DNA from: JACWAE01 sp963847595
GTDB taxonomy: Bacteria > Chloroflexota > Dehalococcoidia > SZUA-161
DNA: 64,000 bases
Reading direction: 5' to 3'
Assembly: GCA_963847595.1 (NCBI GenBank)
Contig: CAWKAJ010000002.1
Coordinates: forward strand, 868,001 to 932,000
A program made the position numbers and the translations under genes. How positions within the stretch are numbered: position 1 is the first letter of the stretch; each line of letters begins with the position of its first letter. The notes under the pieces were generated by a model that did no database searches, had not been told where the DNA came from, and saw nothing but the letters and a program-made list of their open reading frames with translations. Shown one piece after another: positions 1-9,213 of this stretch.

Positions 1-1634
1 CGACGCAGGTTGAGCACTCGCTTGAGTGTGACTATGCGTTTGCCCATCGTCAGCAGGTCGTCCATCTTGAGGTCCCAACCTGTGGCGCTGTTCAGCGCTG
101 CAAGCACTTGCTCAACGCTGGGACTCATGAACTGGCATATATTGATTGAGTTATAAAGATTGCGCCAGGCCTGATGGCGGGCTGCTATACGGCCTTTTTC
201 TTCAGATGACTCCAGGCGCTCGCCGGGCGTTACACCCAGTTCGATAGGAGGTCGCTGGCCCATGTCTACACTGTACATGTCGCCCTCCATGTGGCTGGCA
301 CCACAGGGCGATAGAGCGTAGGTCACAGCCATGCCGGCGAACGCTCGCGGATCGTGCATAGGAAGCTCCAGTCTGTTGACAGTCACTGCCAACTCAGGGA
401 CACCGAACCGCTCAGCTAGGGCAGCGCTTCCTTCGGCTAGCGTATCGCCGAAACCTTCACGGCGGGCAATCATTTCAATCAAGCGGTGGCTGGTTTTGAT
501 GTCGCCGTAGCGAATCTCAATGCCGCCGGTCTGCTCTTTGCTGATGATGCCCCGCTCGAACATCTCGCAGGCTAGTGCTATAGTGCCGCCCGTGCTGATG
601 GTATCGAGTCCGTGCATGTTGCACAGGTGTCCTGCGTATATCACGCCCTCCAGGTCATCCACCATTGCCAGCGAACCAAAAGCGGCGATCGTCTCGTATT
701 CAGGGCCGTCTACCTTGTCCAGACCGTAGGTGGGAGCGCGCGTCTCACGGCCACAGCCTATAGGACAGCGATAGCAGGCATATCTCTTGTTCTGGTACTT
801 GTCAGCCATCACGACACCTGATAGGTTGTTTACATTCTCCCACTCGCCTTGCTGGAAATAGCGGATGGGCATGTCACCGTACATATGCAGAATGTCTATG
901 CTTCCGGCCGTGCCAGCCATCCGGAATGCCGTGACTTGCATGTCCTCGCCCAGGTTAGCGATAATTTCACGCACCGTGTCCTGGAAACGCTTGTGGTCGT
1001 ACAAAGGGACCTTTGCAGAGCCGTGCACGCCTATCGCCTTTAGCTTCTTTGAGCCCATAACAGCGCCCATGCCGCTCCGGGCAGCAGCGCGGCCACTGTC
1101 GTTCATCACAGCAGCCATCTTGACCTGGTTCTCGCCCGCTGAGCCGATGCAGGCCACCCGGGCTTTAGGCTGGCCCAGCGCTTCCTGCACCTTCTTCTGC
1201 GTAGCGTAGGAATCAGCGCCCCAGATACCGGTGGCATCGTGAAGCTCGGCTTTGCCCTCGACTATGGAGAGCCATACCGGTTTCTGTGCCTTCCCGGTGA
1301 TGACAATGCCATCATAACCGGCGAAGCGTAATTCAGGGCCGAAATAGCCACCAGAGTTGGACTCTCCCCAGATGAGTGTAGCTGGTGAGAGAGCACACAC
1401 GCTGTAGCGGCCGGACGAAGGCATGGCTGTGCCGACCAGTGGTCCGGTCATGAAGATCAGCGGATTACCAGGGCCCAACGGGTCGGTGTGCGCATCGACC
1501 ATATCATAGACCAGACGTGCCGCCAGCCCGCTGCCGCCAGCGAAGGCGCGAGCATATTCTTCACTTAAGGGTATGTCCCGCAGCTCGGTTCCGCTCAGGT
1601 CAACGCGCAAGATTTTCCCCATATACCCGTTCAT
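1..1634 (-). CDS. Aldehyde ferredoxin oxidoreductase (3' end cut by window edge)
   Basis: Tungsten/molybdenum bis-pterin enzyme that interconverts aldehydes and carboxylic acids with ferredoxin as electron carrier in the cytoplasm. The ORF opens with MNGYMGKILRVDLSG, the usual N-terminus of the family, after an AAGGAGG ribosome site. About 544 codons are present of the roughly 600 expected. A CYRCPIGC motif near residue 284 gives three 4Fe-4S ligands, and a NICQF motif near residue 500 probably gives the fourth. The last 60-80 residues lie outside the window. It is the third gene of a run transcribed leftwards after the SCP2-like protein and the iron alcohol dehydrogenase, a context that suggests acid/aldehyde/alcohol interconversion. 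The substrate cannot be told from sequence. Confidence 0.93.
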   Translation of the reverse strand, partial: MNGYMGKILRVDLSGTELRDIPLSEEYARAFAGGSGLAARLVYDMVDAHTDPLGPGNPLIFMTGPLVGTAMPSSGRYSVCALSPATLIWGESNSGGYFGPELRFAGYDGIVITGKAQKPVWLSIVEGKAELHDATGIWGADSYATQKKVQEALGQPKARVACIGSAGENQVKMAAVMNDSGRAAARSGMGAVMGSKKLKAIGVHGSAKVPLYDHKRFQDTVREIIANLGEDMQVTAFRMAGTAGSIDILHMYGDMPIRYFQQGEWENVNNLSGVVMADKYQNKRYACYRCPIGCGRETRAPTYGLDKVDGPEYETIAAFGSLAMVDDLEGVIYAGHLCNMHGLDTISTGGTIALACEMFERGIISKEQTGGIEIRYGDIKTSHRLIEMIARREGFGDTLAEGSAALAERFGVPELAVTVNRLELPMHDPRAFAGMAVTYALSPCGASHMEGDMYSVDMGQRPPIELGVTPGERLESSEEKGRIAARHQAWRNLYNSINICQFMSPSVEQVLAALNSATGWDLKMDDLLTMGKRIVTLKRVLNLR

Positions 1635-1791
1635 CCTTAGCCTCCTTCAAACGCCGGGGCACCATAACATTATGAGCGCCTCCAACCTTTACATTCAGAG
1701 ACGCCGGAGCACGTTCCAAAGTGCTAGTTGAAACAGATGCCTAACATACCGGGAGCCTTTAGGGGGTCTCCAGCTTATGTCCAAAGAGCGT

Positions 1792-2955
1792 CTAGAAATC
1801 AACAGTTCGGCCGTTGTAGGCGTAAAGGAAAAGCTGACGCAATTCGTCATACGAGGGCGTGCGAACGGCAGTGACTATCTGCGTGTCGTTGAAAGCGTCG
1901 TCTACCATTTTGTCCAGCCGCCCCTCGTAGGCATCTCGCTTAATGCCGGTTTCGGCGACGCTGACGGGGCTGCCAAGATTATGGCATAGGTTGCGAACAG
2001 CATCGGCTAGCTTACGCGCTGCCCGCTCCCCCCCTTTGTCGGAGCAGGCGGTAAATGCGGCCATCTGCGCGAAGCGCTCGGGCGCTTCACGTGCCCCAAA
2101 TTCGATGGTGTAGGGAAGGAATATGGCAACCGCACGGCCGTGAGGTATGTGAAATGCTGCGCCCAGCACATGCCCCATGGCGTGAGCCATCGAGGCCATG
2201 GCGTTTCCGAAAGCTAGGCCAGCGCAGGTAGCGGCATTGTGCATCTTCTCGCGCGCCTGCATATCGGAGCCATCAGCGTAGGCACGCGGAAGGTATTCCA
2301 ATACGGCGCGAACTGCTTCTATGCATAGTCCGTCCGTGACGTCGGTGCGCCATGTGCAGGTGTATCCTTCAACAGCATGGGTCAGTGCATCTAGGCCGGT
2401 GTCGGCGGTCAGGCGAGGCGGCATACCGGCAGCCATCTGGGGGTCGACAATAGCAATGTCGGCGGCGTTCTCACGATTGCCCAGGCCCATCTTGCGTTGA
2501 GCCTCGGTATCTGTAAGGACTATGCCCCAGGTGACCTCAGCGCCGGTGCCGCTGGTCGTGGGGATAGTTATCAAGCGGGCTTTTTGACGCAGGCCCAGGT
2601 TAATAAATGGGCTGATCGCCGCCGGCTCCAGGTCTGGCCGCTCGTACAGGATCCAGATTGCTTTGGCGGCATCCATGGGGGAGCCACCGCCCAGTCCCAC
2701 GATCCAGTCAGGCCCAAGCTTTCGTGCAAGCTCCGACCCTTTGAGCACTGTCTGCACACTGGGGTCAGGCTCAACTTGGTCGAACACGTGCACTGCAATC
2801 CCTGCCTTGTCCAGATGGTCCTTCACCTTGTTGAGCAAGCCGGCCTTCACCAGATTCACGTCGGTGACAACTAAGGCGTGTTTGCCCTCGAGTTCGTCGA
2901 GAGCATCGAGCGCTCCCTCACCGAACACGATCCGCGGTGAGACGAAATACCACAT
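1792..2955 (-). CDS. Iron-containing alcohol dehydrogenase
   Basis: NAD(P)-dependent group III (iron-activated) alcohol dehydrogenase of 387 residues, a normal length. The N-terminal nucleotide-binding half has GLGGGSPMDAAKAIW. The C-terminal half has the metal-site histidines in HAVEGY, MAHAMGH and the HIPHGRAVAIFLP region. An AAGGAGG site lies 8 bases before the ATG. It sits 24 bases downstream of the SCP2-like gene and 157 bases upstream of the aldehyde oxidoreductase. The pair could reduce acids to alcohols or run the reverse. The exact substrate is unknown. Confidence 0.93.
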   Translation of the reverse strand: MWYFVSPRIVFGEGALDALDELEGKHALVVTDVNLVKAGLLNKVKDHLDKAGIAVHVFDQVEPDPSVQTVLKGSELARKLGPDWIVGLGGGSPMDAAKAIWILYERPDLEPAAISPFINLGLRQKARLITIPTTSGTGAEVTWGIVLTDTEAQRKMGLGNRENAADIAIVDPQMAAGMPPRLTADTGLDALTHAVEGYTCTWRTDVTDGLCIEAVRAVLEYLPRAYADGSDMQAREKMHNAATCAGLAFGNAMASMAHAMGHVLGAAFHIPHGRAVAIFLPYTIEFGAREAPERFAQMAAFTACSDKGGERAARKLADAVRNLCHNLGSPVSVAETGIKRDAYEGRLDKMVDDAFNDTQIVTAVRTPSYDELRQLFLYAYNGRTVDF

Positions 2956-2979
2956 CTCGCCAACCTCCTTCCGACAATT

Positions 2980-3390
2980 TCAGTCTCCGAAGTCTGTCGG
3001 TACCTTGGCGCAACAGGAGACTATCTCCTTGGCAGCTTTGGGGTAGCGCATGATTTTCATCATGTTGCCCTCCAGCTTAAGTTTGCGAGTCATCATACCC
3101 TGGATGGGGTCGAGTTTACCTTCGATGACCTTGCGCCATACAGCCGCTGGGGCGCGGATAAAGAACTGAGCCTTGCGCTCATCCCTGGTGGCAATCATCG
3201 CTGCCCCAGTGCACTTGCCATGTAAGAGGCCGAGGAACATGTATGCCTCCTTGGGAAGTGTGGCGTCAGGTTCAGCGATGAAGATGAAGTCGCCCTCCCA
3301 ATCCTTGGCGGACTTCTCGTAGGCGTCGCTGGCGTTGAGCTGGCGCCCGAGTTCCTTGATCCATTCGTCGGACGGGAATTTGAATGCCAT
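2980..3390 (-). CDS. SCP2 sterol-binding domain protein
   Basis: Small protein of 136 residues resembling the SCP2 lipid-carrier fold: an N-terminal helix (FPSDEWIKELGRQLN), a central beta segment (DFIFIAEPD), and a C-terminal amphipathic tail ending in MMKIMRYPKAAKEIV. Such domains bind acyl-CoA or other hydrophobic ligands in the cytoplasm. An upstream in-frame ATG would add seven residues, but the chosen start follows AAAGGAGA at good spacing. First gene of the leftward operon with the alcohol dehydrogenase and the aldehyde oxidoreductase, so it may carry their lipid substrate. That role is inference. Confidence 0.8.
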   Translation of the reverse strand: MAFKFPSDEWIKELGRQLNASDAYEKSAKDWEGDFIFIAEPDATLPKEAYMFLGLLHGKCTGAAMIATRDERKAQFFIRAPAAVWRKVIEGKLDPIQGMMTRKLKLEGNMMKIMRYPKAAKEIVSCCAKVPTDFGD

Positions 3391-3784
3391 GTGTGTATCT
3401 CCTTTCTCCAAGATTCCTATTCAGGTGAACACCCTCAGCGGGAGCGGAGCACAAAGGGCACGAAGCAAAGATGGGCGAGAAATTCGCAGTGCATTATTTA
3501 TATCACTAGCCAAAGGGCGTGTCAATACAACCGACGGGGCGGAAAGAAGTCCTTGTGGAGCTACGATGGTGGGAATCCCTGACCCTGAGCGACCGGGAAG
3601 CCAGAGGATAAAGCCTTCATCAAGCCCAGGGAGAAATATAGGGGCAAGCTGAACGCAGATGACATCATTGCAGAAATGAGCTGCCTGCTATCCCAGTACC
3701 TAAATACGTGGAATTCAGAGACGATATGTCCTTGACCGTAAGTGATAAAATAAAATAGCCCTCAGAGAAGAAGAGAGCAAGGAC
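3391..3784. other. Intergenic stretch with a decayed coding remnant
   Basis: No intact gene is seen between the divergent SCP2-like gene and the acyl-CoA synthetase. On the plus strand, about 3600-3732 reads as a protein-like segment (KPEDKAFIKPREK, then NADDIIAEMSCLLSQYL) with no start codon and a stop directly upstream, which looks like the tail of a degraded gene. The regulatory sites of both flanking genes must also lie here, but I see no confident promoter. Confidence 0.35.
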
Positions 3785-5407
3785 ATGAAAAGCAAACAAC
3801 CCATGAAGGACAGCCAAGCGATAGAAGAAGCATTAGGTAGAAGGCTTCTTCTAGGCGAAACGATAGTCCGTAACTCCCGCAAGTACCCCGATAAAGAAGC
3901 CCTTATATATGGGAAAACTCGCCTCACCTACAAGCAACTTAACGCTCGTATCAACCGTTTGGCTCATGCGTTATTAGATATTGGCATCACCAAAGGTGTC
4001 AAAGTTGCAATTCTGTCCTACAACTGCAATCAGTTTATCGAAGCTTATTACGCTTTGGGGAAAATCGGCGGCATAGCTGTCCCGCTCAACTTCCGCCTCC
4101 ATACTGAAGAGCTCATCTACATGGTCAACCACTCCGACGCAGAGGCTTTCATAATCGGTGAACCCTTTGTGCAGATGGTCAAAGACATGCGAAAAGATTT
4201 ACCACAGGTGAGAAAATACATTTCTATCACCGATAAGTCTGTGAAAGGTATGCTGCACTACGAAAATTTGATCGCAAAATATCCTGATGATGAACCGCTC
4301 GTTCTCATCGATGAAGATGATCCCCTATTCATTATGTACACGGCGGGAACTACAGGCAGACCCAAAGGAGCCATAATAACTCACAAGAATGAAGTGGTCA
4401 TGTGGATGCTGGGTGGCTTTTACGTATTCGCTGAGCCAGGCCTTTTTACCAACCGCAGGCTCCTGGACTTCAAATCCTTCGCTGTTCCACCGATATTCCA
4501 TCTGGCAGCCTTTGGTTTCTGTCAGTTCAATTTCTTCGGCGGTACCACAGTCGTTCTACCAGAGGAAGTCTTCGACCCGGTTGAAATCATGAGTACAATC
4601 CAGGAGGAAAAGATTAACGCCATCCTGCTAATTCCTGCCATGGCGAACTTCATTCTGCTGCTGCCAGACCTGGACAAGTACGATAGAAGCTCTCTCCAAA
4701 TATGGCTCTCCGGCGGGGCGATCTTGCCCACAGAGACCCGCAGGCTAATACAGAAGCATTTCCCCAATGTGCGAATCATCGACCTCTTCGGGCAAACCGA
4801 GATGAGTCCGGTTGTTAGCGGGCTTCTGCCCAGTGAATCAAAGGGACGTGAAACATCTGTGGGAAGAGTCCTTCCTTTTATCGAGATGAGGATAGTAGAT
4901 GACAACGACAATGATGTACCTGTCGGCGCAGTAGGTGAAGCAGCCTATCAAGGACCTACCCTAATGAAGGAGTACTACAAAGATCCCAAAGCTACGGCGG
5001 AAGCCATGAGGAGCGGGTGGTTCCACAGCGGTGACCTAGTGAGGCGTGACGCACAGGGGTACGTTTATGTGGTTGACAGGAAGAAAGATATGATTATCAG
5101 CGGGGGCGAGAATATCTACCCTGCTGAGATAGAGGAGGTTCTTTATAGTAACCCCAAGATACTGGAGTGCGCTGTTATAGGCGTTTTCGATGAGCAGTGG
5201 GGCGAATCGGTAAAGGCAGTTGTAGTATGCAAGCCGGGAGAGCAACTCACGGAGCAGGAGGTCATAGAGTACTGTAAGCAGCATCTAGCAAGCTATAAGA
5301 AACCCAGGTCGGTAGATTTTGTGGATGCCCTGCCGCGTAACACGGTAGGGAAGGTGCTGAAGAGGGTATTGAAGGAACAATACGGCAAGTCTGTCAAGTA
5401 TAAATAA
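3785..5407 (+). CDS. AMP-forming acyl-CoA synthetase
   Basis: ATP-dependent ligase of the ANL superfamily, 540 residues, that activates a carboxylic acid to its CoA ester through an acyl-adenylate. The P-loop-like motif MYTAGTTGRPKGA is near residue 185. The aromatic/acidic motif DLFGQTEMSP, the hinge motif SGWFHSGDLVRRD and the C-terminal catalytic lysine context PRNTVGKVLKR are all present. AAGGAC precedes the ATG. It stands alone on the plus strand next to aldehyde and alcohol oxidoreductase genes, and so probably feeds fatty or aromatic acids into CoA pathways. Chain-length specificity cannot be read. Confidence 0.93.
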   Translation: MKSKQPMKDSQAIEEALGRRLLLGETIVRNSRKYPDKEALIYGKTRLTYKQLNARINRLAHALLDIGITKGVKVAILSYNCNQFIEAYYALGKIGGIAVPLNFRLHTEELIYMVNHSDAEAFIIGEPFVQMVKDMRKDLPQVRKYISITDKSVKGMLHYENLIAKYPDDEPLVLIDEDDPLFIMYTAGTTGRPKGAIITHKNEVVMWMLGGFYVFAEPGLFTNRRLLDFKSFAVPPIFHLAAFGFCQFNFFGGTTVVLPEEVFDPVEIMSTIQEEKINAILLIPAMANFILLLPDLDKYDRSSLQIWLSGGAILPTETRRLIQKHFPNVRIIDLFGQTEMSPVVSGLLPSESKGRETSVGRVLPFIEMRIVDDNDNDVPVGAVGEAAYQGPTLMKEYYKDPKATAEAMRSGWFHSGDLVRRDAQGYVYVVDRKKDMIISGGENIYPAEIEEVLYSNPKILECAVIGVFDEQWGESVKAVVVCKPGEQLTEQEVIEYCKQHLASYKKPRSVDFVDALPRNTVGKVLKRVLKEQYGKSVKYK

Positions 5408-5432
5408 AAAGGAAGCTGAAACCAACAAGATG

Positions 5433-5460
5433 TCGGGGGTTCGAATCCACTCGCCCCGAC
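5433..5460 (+). other. tRNA 3'-end-like fragment (T arm plus acceptor strand)
   Basis: Just after the acyl-CoA synthetase stop lies a T-loop (GGTTCGAATCC) followed by CGCCCCGA, which resembles the 3' end of a tRNA. The T stem has a mismatch, and no matching anticodon arm or 5' acceptor strand is visible upstream, so no complete tRNA can be folded. It may be a remnant of a tRNA gene or an old integration-site scar. Confidence 0.4.
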
Positions 5461-5531
5461 TTCGCTTCTTAAATCCCACGTGTAACGAGACCGCAAGGGT
5501 TGATACTGCGACTGGAGTGGTTGAAGACTAT

Positions 5532-7013
5532 TCAAGCGGAAGAATGCCCTGCAAGCCTCTGATAAAGGTCGGCATACAATCGGGCGGAGCGAGCCCAGGA
5601 AAAATCGGCAGCCATCGCATTCTTCATTATTGTTGACCACTCTTTCTTCTGCTGTGATAAATTCAGGGCCCGATCCAAAACCTGCATAAGCGCGGGAACC
5701 TCATAGGGGCCAAAGAGGAAACCGTTCCCCCTCTCCGTCTTCGAGTCGAACTCGTTGACGGTGTCGCTTAGGCCTCCGGTGGCTCTCACGATAGGGATAG
5801 TGCCGTATCTCATACCGTACATCTGAGTAAGGCCGCTCGGCTCGTAGCGGGAAGGCATGAGCAGCAGGTCGCACCCCGCTATGACCTTGTGGGACAGAGC
5901 CTCATCGAAGGCAATCCGTACCCCGGCCTTTCCAGGGTATCGCTCAGGCATCTCGCCAAAAATCTGCTCGTAGCGCCTATCGCCTGTACCCAAGAGAACG
6001 AACTGAATATCCCGGGAAAGCAGGTCGTCCATTGCTTTTTCAAGAAGATCGAAACCCTTCTGCGTGGTCAGGCGCGAGACCATTCCAATGAGAGGAATAT
6101 CGGGGTCAGTATGTATGTTGAAAATCCTCTGTAATTCTGACTTGCAGAACCTTTTTCCCGAAAGATTATGGGGATCATACCCGTAAGGGATTAACGGGTC
6201 GGTTTCAGGATTCCATATTTCATAGTCGGCCCCGTTGAGAATACCCACTAAGTCCTTCGCCCGCTCCCGAAAGACCCCGTCCAGCCCGAAGCCTTGCTCG
6301 GCGGTCTTAATCTCCTCGGCATATGTCGGGCTCACAGTACTGACCTTGTCAGCAAAGATGAGGCCTCCCTTGAGGAAGTTGATTTTACCGTAGTACTCCA
6401 GATAGCGTGGAGCGAAGAAATATCCATCGAGGTTTAGCAAATGCCAATCCGGATAGCCGAAAAGGCCCTGGAATCCCAGATTGTGCACTGTTAACACAGT
6501 TTTCACGGAGGAAAGCTCCGGATAGAGATGAGGTTGAGCCTTGAGGAAAACGATAGCGAGAGCCGACTGCCAGTCGTGTGCGTGCAGAATCGCAGGTGTC
6601 TCCAGCTTCAAGACTTCAAGGATGGCCCTGGAGAAAAAGATAAATCTCTCGGCATTGTCTGGATAGTCCCCCTCTGATGTACCATAAAGGCCCTCCCGGT
6701 CGAAGTACTGGTCAGCTAGGATTAGATAGATGGAGATAGCGCTTCCTGTCTTTGTCCGCAGCAGCCTTCCTTCTTCTCTGCGGCGTGATACCGGAACAGT
6801 GAAGCTGATGCCCGTGTCCTCCAGCGGGAACCCCGAACTAATGACAGAGCGGTGCGCAGGCATAATAAGAGAGACCCGCAGCCCGAGCCGTTCCAGTGCC
6901 CTGGGCAGCGAGCCCAATACATCGCCCAGACCGCCGGTCTTGGCCAGGGGAGCGATCTCCGGCGACGCCATAACTATATGCAGCGGCGGTGCTTGGGAAA
7001 GCCCTTGAGCCAT
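5532..7013 (-). CDS. glgA: Glycogen synthase (ADP-glucose type)
   Basis: GT5 glycosyltransferase of about 493 residues that transfers glucose from ADP-glucose to a growing alpha-1,4-glucan. The KTGGLGDV motif that binds ADP-glucose is near residue 26. HAHDWQSA lies in the first half, and the C-terminal RYEPSGLTQMYGMRYG segment holds the family catalytic region. An ATG 15 bases further upstream (7028) is in frame but has no ribosome site. The ATG used here follows TGGAG at 9-base spacing. It is divergent from glgC, with which it forms the bacterial glycogen pathway. Confidence 0.95.
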   Translation of the reverse strand: MAQGLSQAPPLHIVMASPEIAPLAKTGGLGDVLGSLPRALERLGLRVSLIMPAHRSVISSGFPLEDTGISFTVPVSRRREEGRLLRTKTGSAISIYLILADQYFDREGLYGTSEGDYPDNAERFIFFSRAILEVLKLETPAILHAHDWQSALAIVFLKAQPHLYPELSSVKTVLTVHNLGFQGLFGYPDWHLLNLDGYFFAPRYLEYYGKINFLKGGLIFADKVSTVSPTYAEEIKTAEQGFGLDGVFRERAKDLVGILNGADYEIWNPETDPLIPYGYDPHNLSGKRFCKSELQRIFNIHTDPDIPLIGMVSRLTTQKGFDLLEKAMDDLLSRDIQFVLLGTGDRRYEQIFGEMPERYPGKAGVRIAFDEALSHKVIAGCDLLLMPSRYEPSGLTQMYGMRYGTIPIVRATGGLSDTVNEFDSKTERGNGFLFGPYEVPALMQVLDRALNLSQQKKEWSTIMKNAMAADFSWARSARLYADLYQRLAGHSSA

Positions 7014-7054
7014 ATCTATTGACTCCATAGAACTTTACCGATTTCCCAATTGGT

Positions 7055-7083
7055 AGTATATCCGAATGGCGGGGAATATTGAA
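7055..7083 (-). promoter_or_regulatory. Probable sigma-70 promoter of glgA
   Basis: TTCAAT, a 17-base spacer and TATACT, read leftwards, ending about 40 bases before the glgA start. Good -10 match and ideal spacing; the -35 box deviates at two positions. Confidence 0.5.
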
Positions 7084-7147
7084 GCATGTTTCACAAAGCA
7101 TTTAAAAACATTTTTTGAACTCCCTAAATCCCCCGTGTAAACCTAGT

Positions 7148-7248
7148 GTCATTGCGAGCGAAGCGAAGCAATCTAATCGCGCCCCTTTATAACCCCGAGC
7201 ACGCGGAGATTGCTTCGTCGTCCGCCCAGGCGTACCTCTCGCAATGAC
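7148..7248. repeat. Palindromic dispersed repeat (GTCATTGCGAG family)
   Basis: A 101-base element starting GTCATTGCGAG and ending CTCGCAATGAC, its exact reverse complement. Inner arms GAAGCAATCT and AGATTGCTTC are also complementary, so the whole can fold into a long hairpin. It sits between glgA and glgC and appears to interrupt an older repeat: fragments of the CCCTAAATCCCCC...CACCCCC family lie on both sides (7120-7135 and 7268-7290). No ORF is inside, so if mobile it would depend on a transposase elsewhere. Confidence 0.75.
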
Positions 7249-7290
7249 AAAGGAATCCTCTTCAAGGGGCACCCCCCTCTGCACCCCCTA

Positions 7291-7320
7291 TTGGTGAAGT
7301 GAATCTCAATTTGATATAAT
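7291..7320 (+). promoter_or_regulatory. Probable promoter of glgC
   Basis: TTGGTG, an 18-base spacer and a perfect TATAAT preceded by TGA (an extended -10). The glgC ATG is 54 bases after the -10 box. Confidence 0.55.
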
Positions 7321-7373
7321 CTTTACATGCAAGAGTGCTAATCTGGTGGGGTAGCCACGAAGAGGTAAGGGAA

Positions 7374-8630
7374 ATGGAAAAGTTGCAGACATTAGTAATG
7401 GCCGGGGGTATAGGTGAGAGATTGCAACCTCTGACCATGGGACGAACTAAGCCCGCAGTACCCTTCGGAGGTAAATATCGGCTCATCGATTTCACTTTAA
7501 GCAACTGCGTCAACTCGGGCTTGCGCAGGATTTTCGTGCTCACTCAGTACAGGTCGGGGTCATTGAATGTCCATGTCCAGGAAGGTTGGGGGATTTCTGC
7601 CTCGGGGTTAGGAGAATATATATACACCGTGCCCGCTCAACAGAAGCACGGAGTGGACTGGTACCGCGGCACAGCTGATGCCGTACGGCAGAACATGGAC
7701 CTGATTACAAGAAGAGAAATCGAACATATTTTGATCCTTTCCGGCGATCATGTATACAAGATGGACTACCGCCAGATGCTGGCCTATCACAAGAGGAAAG
7801 ACGCAGGGCTGACCATATCCGGTATCAGGGTAAAAAAAGAGCAAGCTGCCTTAAAACTCGGGGTGTTGGCAGTAGACCGAGATCTCAGGCTGGTCAAGTT
7901 CGAGGAAAAACCCGCCAAGCCAAGGACGATTCCGGATTCGCCGGACTATGTCCTTGCTTCAATGGGTGTCTACATCTTTAAGATGAGCGCCTTGAGAGAG
8001 GCCCTGCAAGGAACGGAAGACGACTTCGGCAAAGAGGTCATTCCCAGAATGACAGCTAAGGGTTATAAAGTCTTTGTTTACGACTACGAGAATGAGAACA
8101 GGATAGAGGATTTTGTGGTCGAAGTGAAGGATGGCAGAAGAAATAAAGTCCTGGTTCACGGGACTCGTGATTCCTCCTACTGGAGGGATGTGGGGGATAT
8201 CGACTCTTACTACGAAGCCAGCATGGACCTTGTAGGTGTTGACCCGCTGTTCAATCTCTACGGAGAGAAATGGCCATTCAGGTCATATCAAAAGCCGCGC
8301 CCCCCGACCAAGTGTGTTCTGGGAGGAAGGATACCGGATTCCCTTGTGTCTGATGGATGTATTATCAGCGGCGGCGGGGTCGGGGGTTCTATTCTATCTC
8401 CGGGAGTTGTCGTTGAGAGTGGCGCTCTGGTGGAGAGCTCGATCATATTTGATGACGTTATCATAGAGCCTGGAGCGAGGATAACACGAGCCATCGTCGA
8501 CAAGGAATCCAGAATCCATGCGGGCGCCACTATCGGCTATGACCACGAGGCAGACAAGCGTAGAGGATGTACAGTATCGCCGTCTGGCATAGTAGTTATT
8601 CCCAAAGGCATGGATATAAATCCTGCTTGA
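7374..8630 (+). CDS. glgC: Glucose-1-phosphate adenylyltransferase
   Basis: Makes ADP-glucose from ATP and glucose-1-phosphate, the committed step of bacterial glycogen synthesis. The protein (418 residues) opens with LVMAGGIGERLQPLT, the nucleotide-binding loop, followed by KPAVPFGGKYRLIDF. The C-terminal third has the hexapeptide-repeat beta-helix pattern (GCIISGGGVGGSILSPGV). The frame stays open 13 codons upstream, but the AGGTAAGGGAA ribosome site and family alignment favour this ATG. Divergent partner of glgA. Confidence 0.95.
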   Translation: MEKLQTLVMAGGIGERLQPLTMGRTKPAVPFGGKYRLIDFTLSNCVNSGLRRIFVLTQYRSGSLNVHVQEGWGISASGLGEYIYTVPAQQKHGVDWYRGTADAVRQNMDLITRREIEHILILSGDHVYKMDYRQMLAYHKRKDAGLTISGIRVKKEQAALKLGVLAVDRDLRLVKFEEKPAKPRTIPDSPDYVLASMGVYIFKMSALREALQGTEDDFGKEVIPRMTAKGYKVFVYDYENENRIEDFVVEVKDGRRNKVLVHGTRDSSYWRDVGDIDSYYEASMDLVGVDPLFNLYGEKWPFRSYQKPRPPTKCVLGGRIPDSLVSDGCIISGGGVGGSILSPGVVVESGALVESSIIFDDVIIEPGARITRAIVDKESRIHAGATIGYDHEADKRRGCTVSPSGIVVIPKGMDINPA

Positions 8631-8675
8631 GCGCAGTCAACGCAAAGGTCGCTTCTACTTTCGCATCACTGAGAG

Positions 8676-8840
8676 TCAGGCATCACCCTCGTACCCGCAT
8701 TGAAGGCAATGCATATATTCGCCTTCGGGTTCCAGGCTGTAGTAGAGATCGCCTCTACATTTTGGGCATCCCCTCAACAGCCATCTCAACCTGATAATCC
8801 TAGGCAATTTACTTTTTCCATACGCACTACGCTGTGTCAT
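8676..8840 (-). CDS. Small zinc-ribbon protein
   Basis: A predicted 54-residue protein ending in a CPKC...CLQCGYEGDA zinc ribbon (two CxxC knuckles 18 residues apart). The basic segment before it (RIIRLRWLLR) could contact nucleic acid. No clear ribosome site precedes the chosen ATG, and the frame is open 36 codons further upstream, so the start is uncertain. Convergent with glgC. Function unknown. Confidence 0.5.
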   Translation of the reverse strand: MTQRSAYGKSKLPRIIRLRWLLRGCPKCRGDLYYSLEPEGEYMHCLQCGYEGDA

Positions 8841-9051
8841 GGTGTTGGTGTCAATACAGAGAATCGGACATGCTGACTTTCTCCTGAACATGGAGCTTAT
8901 GGCGATATTGTTCTTAACTCTGCGTCTTCTGTATTGTGCTTTATCCATTGTTTCACCAGTTGAGTCTGAGTCCTACAGATGTCTATCTGGCCTCTCACTC
9001 AGCTCTGTACCCAAGAGACTTCCCTCAGTTGCTCTTGGTTCAAGGCTTTCA

Positions 9052-9213
9052 TTACTTACTGACTACGGTCAACTTCTTAACCCGACCCCTGAGTCCAAGG
9101 CTGCTGTTAATTTTCGCCTTGATGCACTCCATCAATTGCTCCGTAGTCTGCTTGCCGACCCACTTCTCGTCCAGTTTCAGGGTCGCTTTGAATTTGATCT
9201 CTATTTCTGGCAT
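9052..9213 (-). CDS. Hypothetical small protein (53 aa)
   Basis: A 53-codon ORF starting MPEIEIKFKATLKLDEKW and ending RVKKLTVVSK, with a weak AGG ribosome site upstream. The composition (alternating hydrophobic and charged residues, high Lys) looks coding rather than random. It lies between the zinc-ribbon gene and the HTH gene on the same strand, so the three may be co-transcribed. I do not recognise the family. Confidence 0.5.
   Translation of the reverse strand: MPEIEIKFKATLKLDEKWVGKQTTEQLMECIKAKINSSLGLRGRVKKLTVVSK

Noticed and set aside
5285..5640. Minus-strand ORFs containing SGFEPPTS
   Set aside because: That peptide is a typical false translation of an antisense tRNA T-loop, here the tRNA fragment at 5433-5460.
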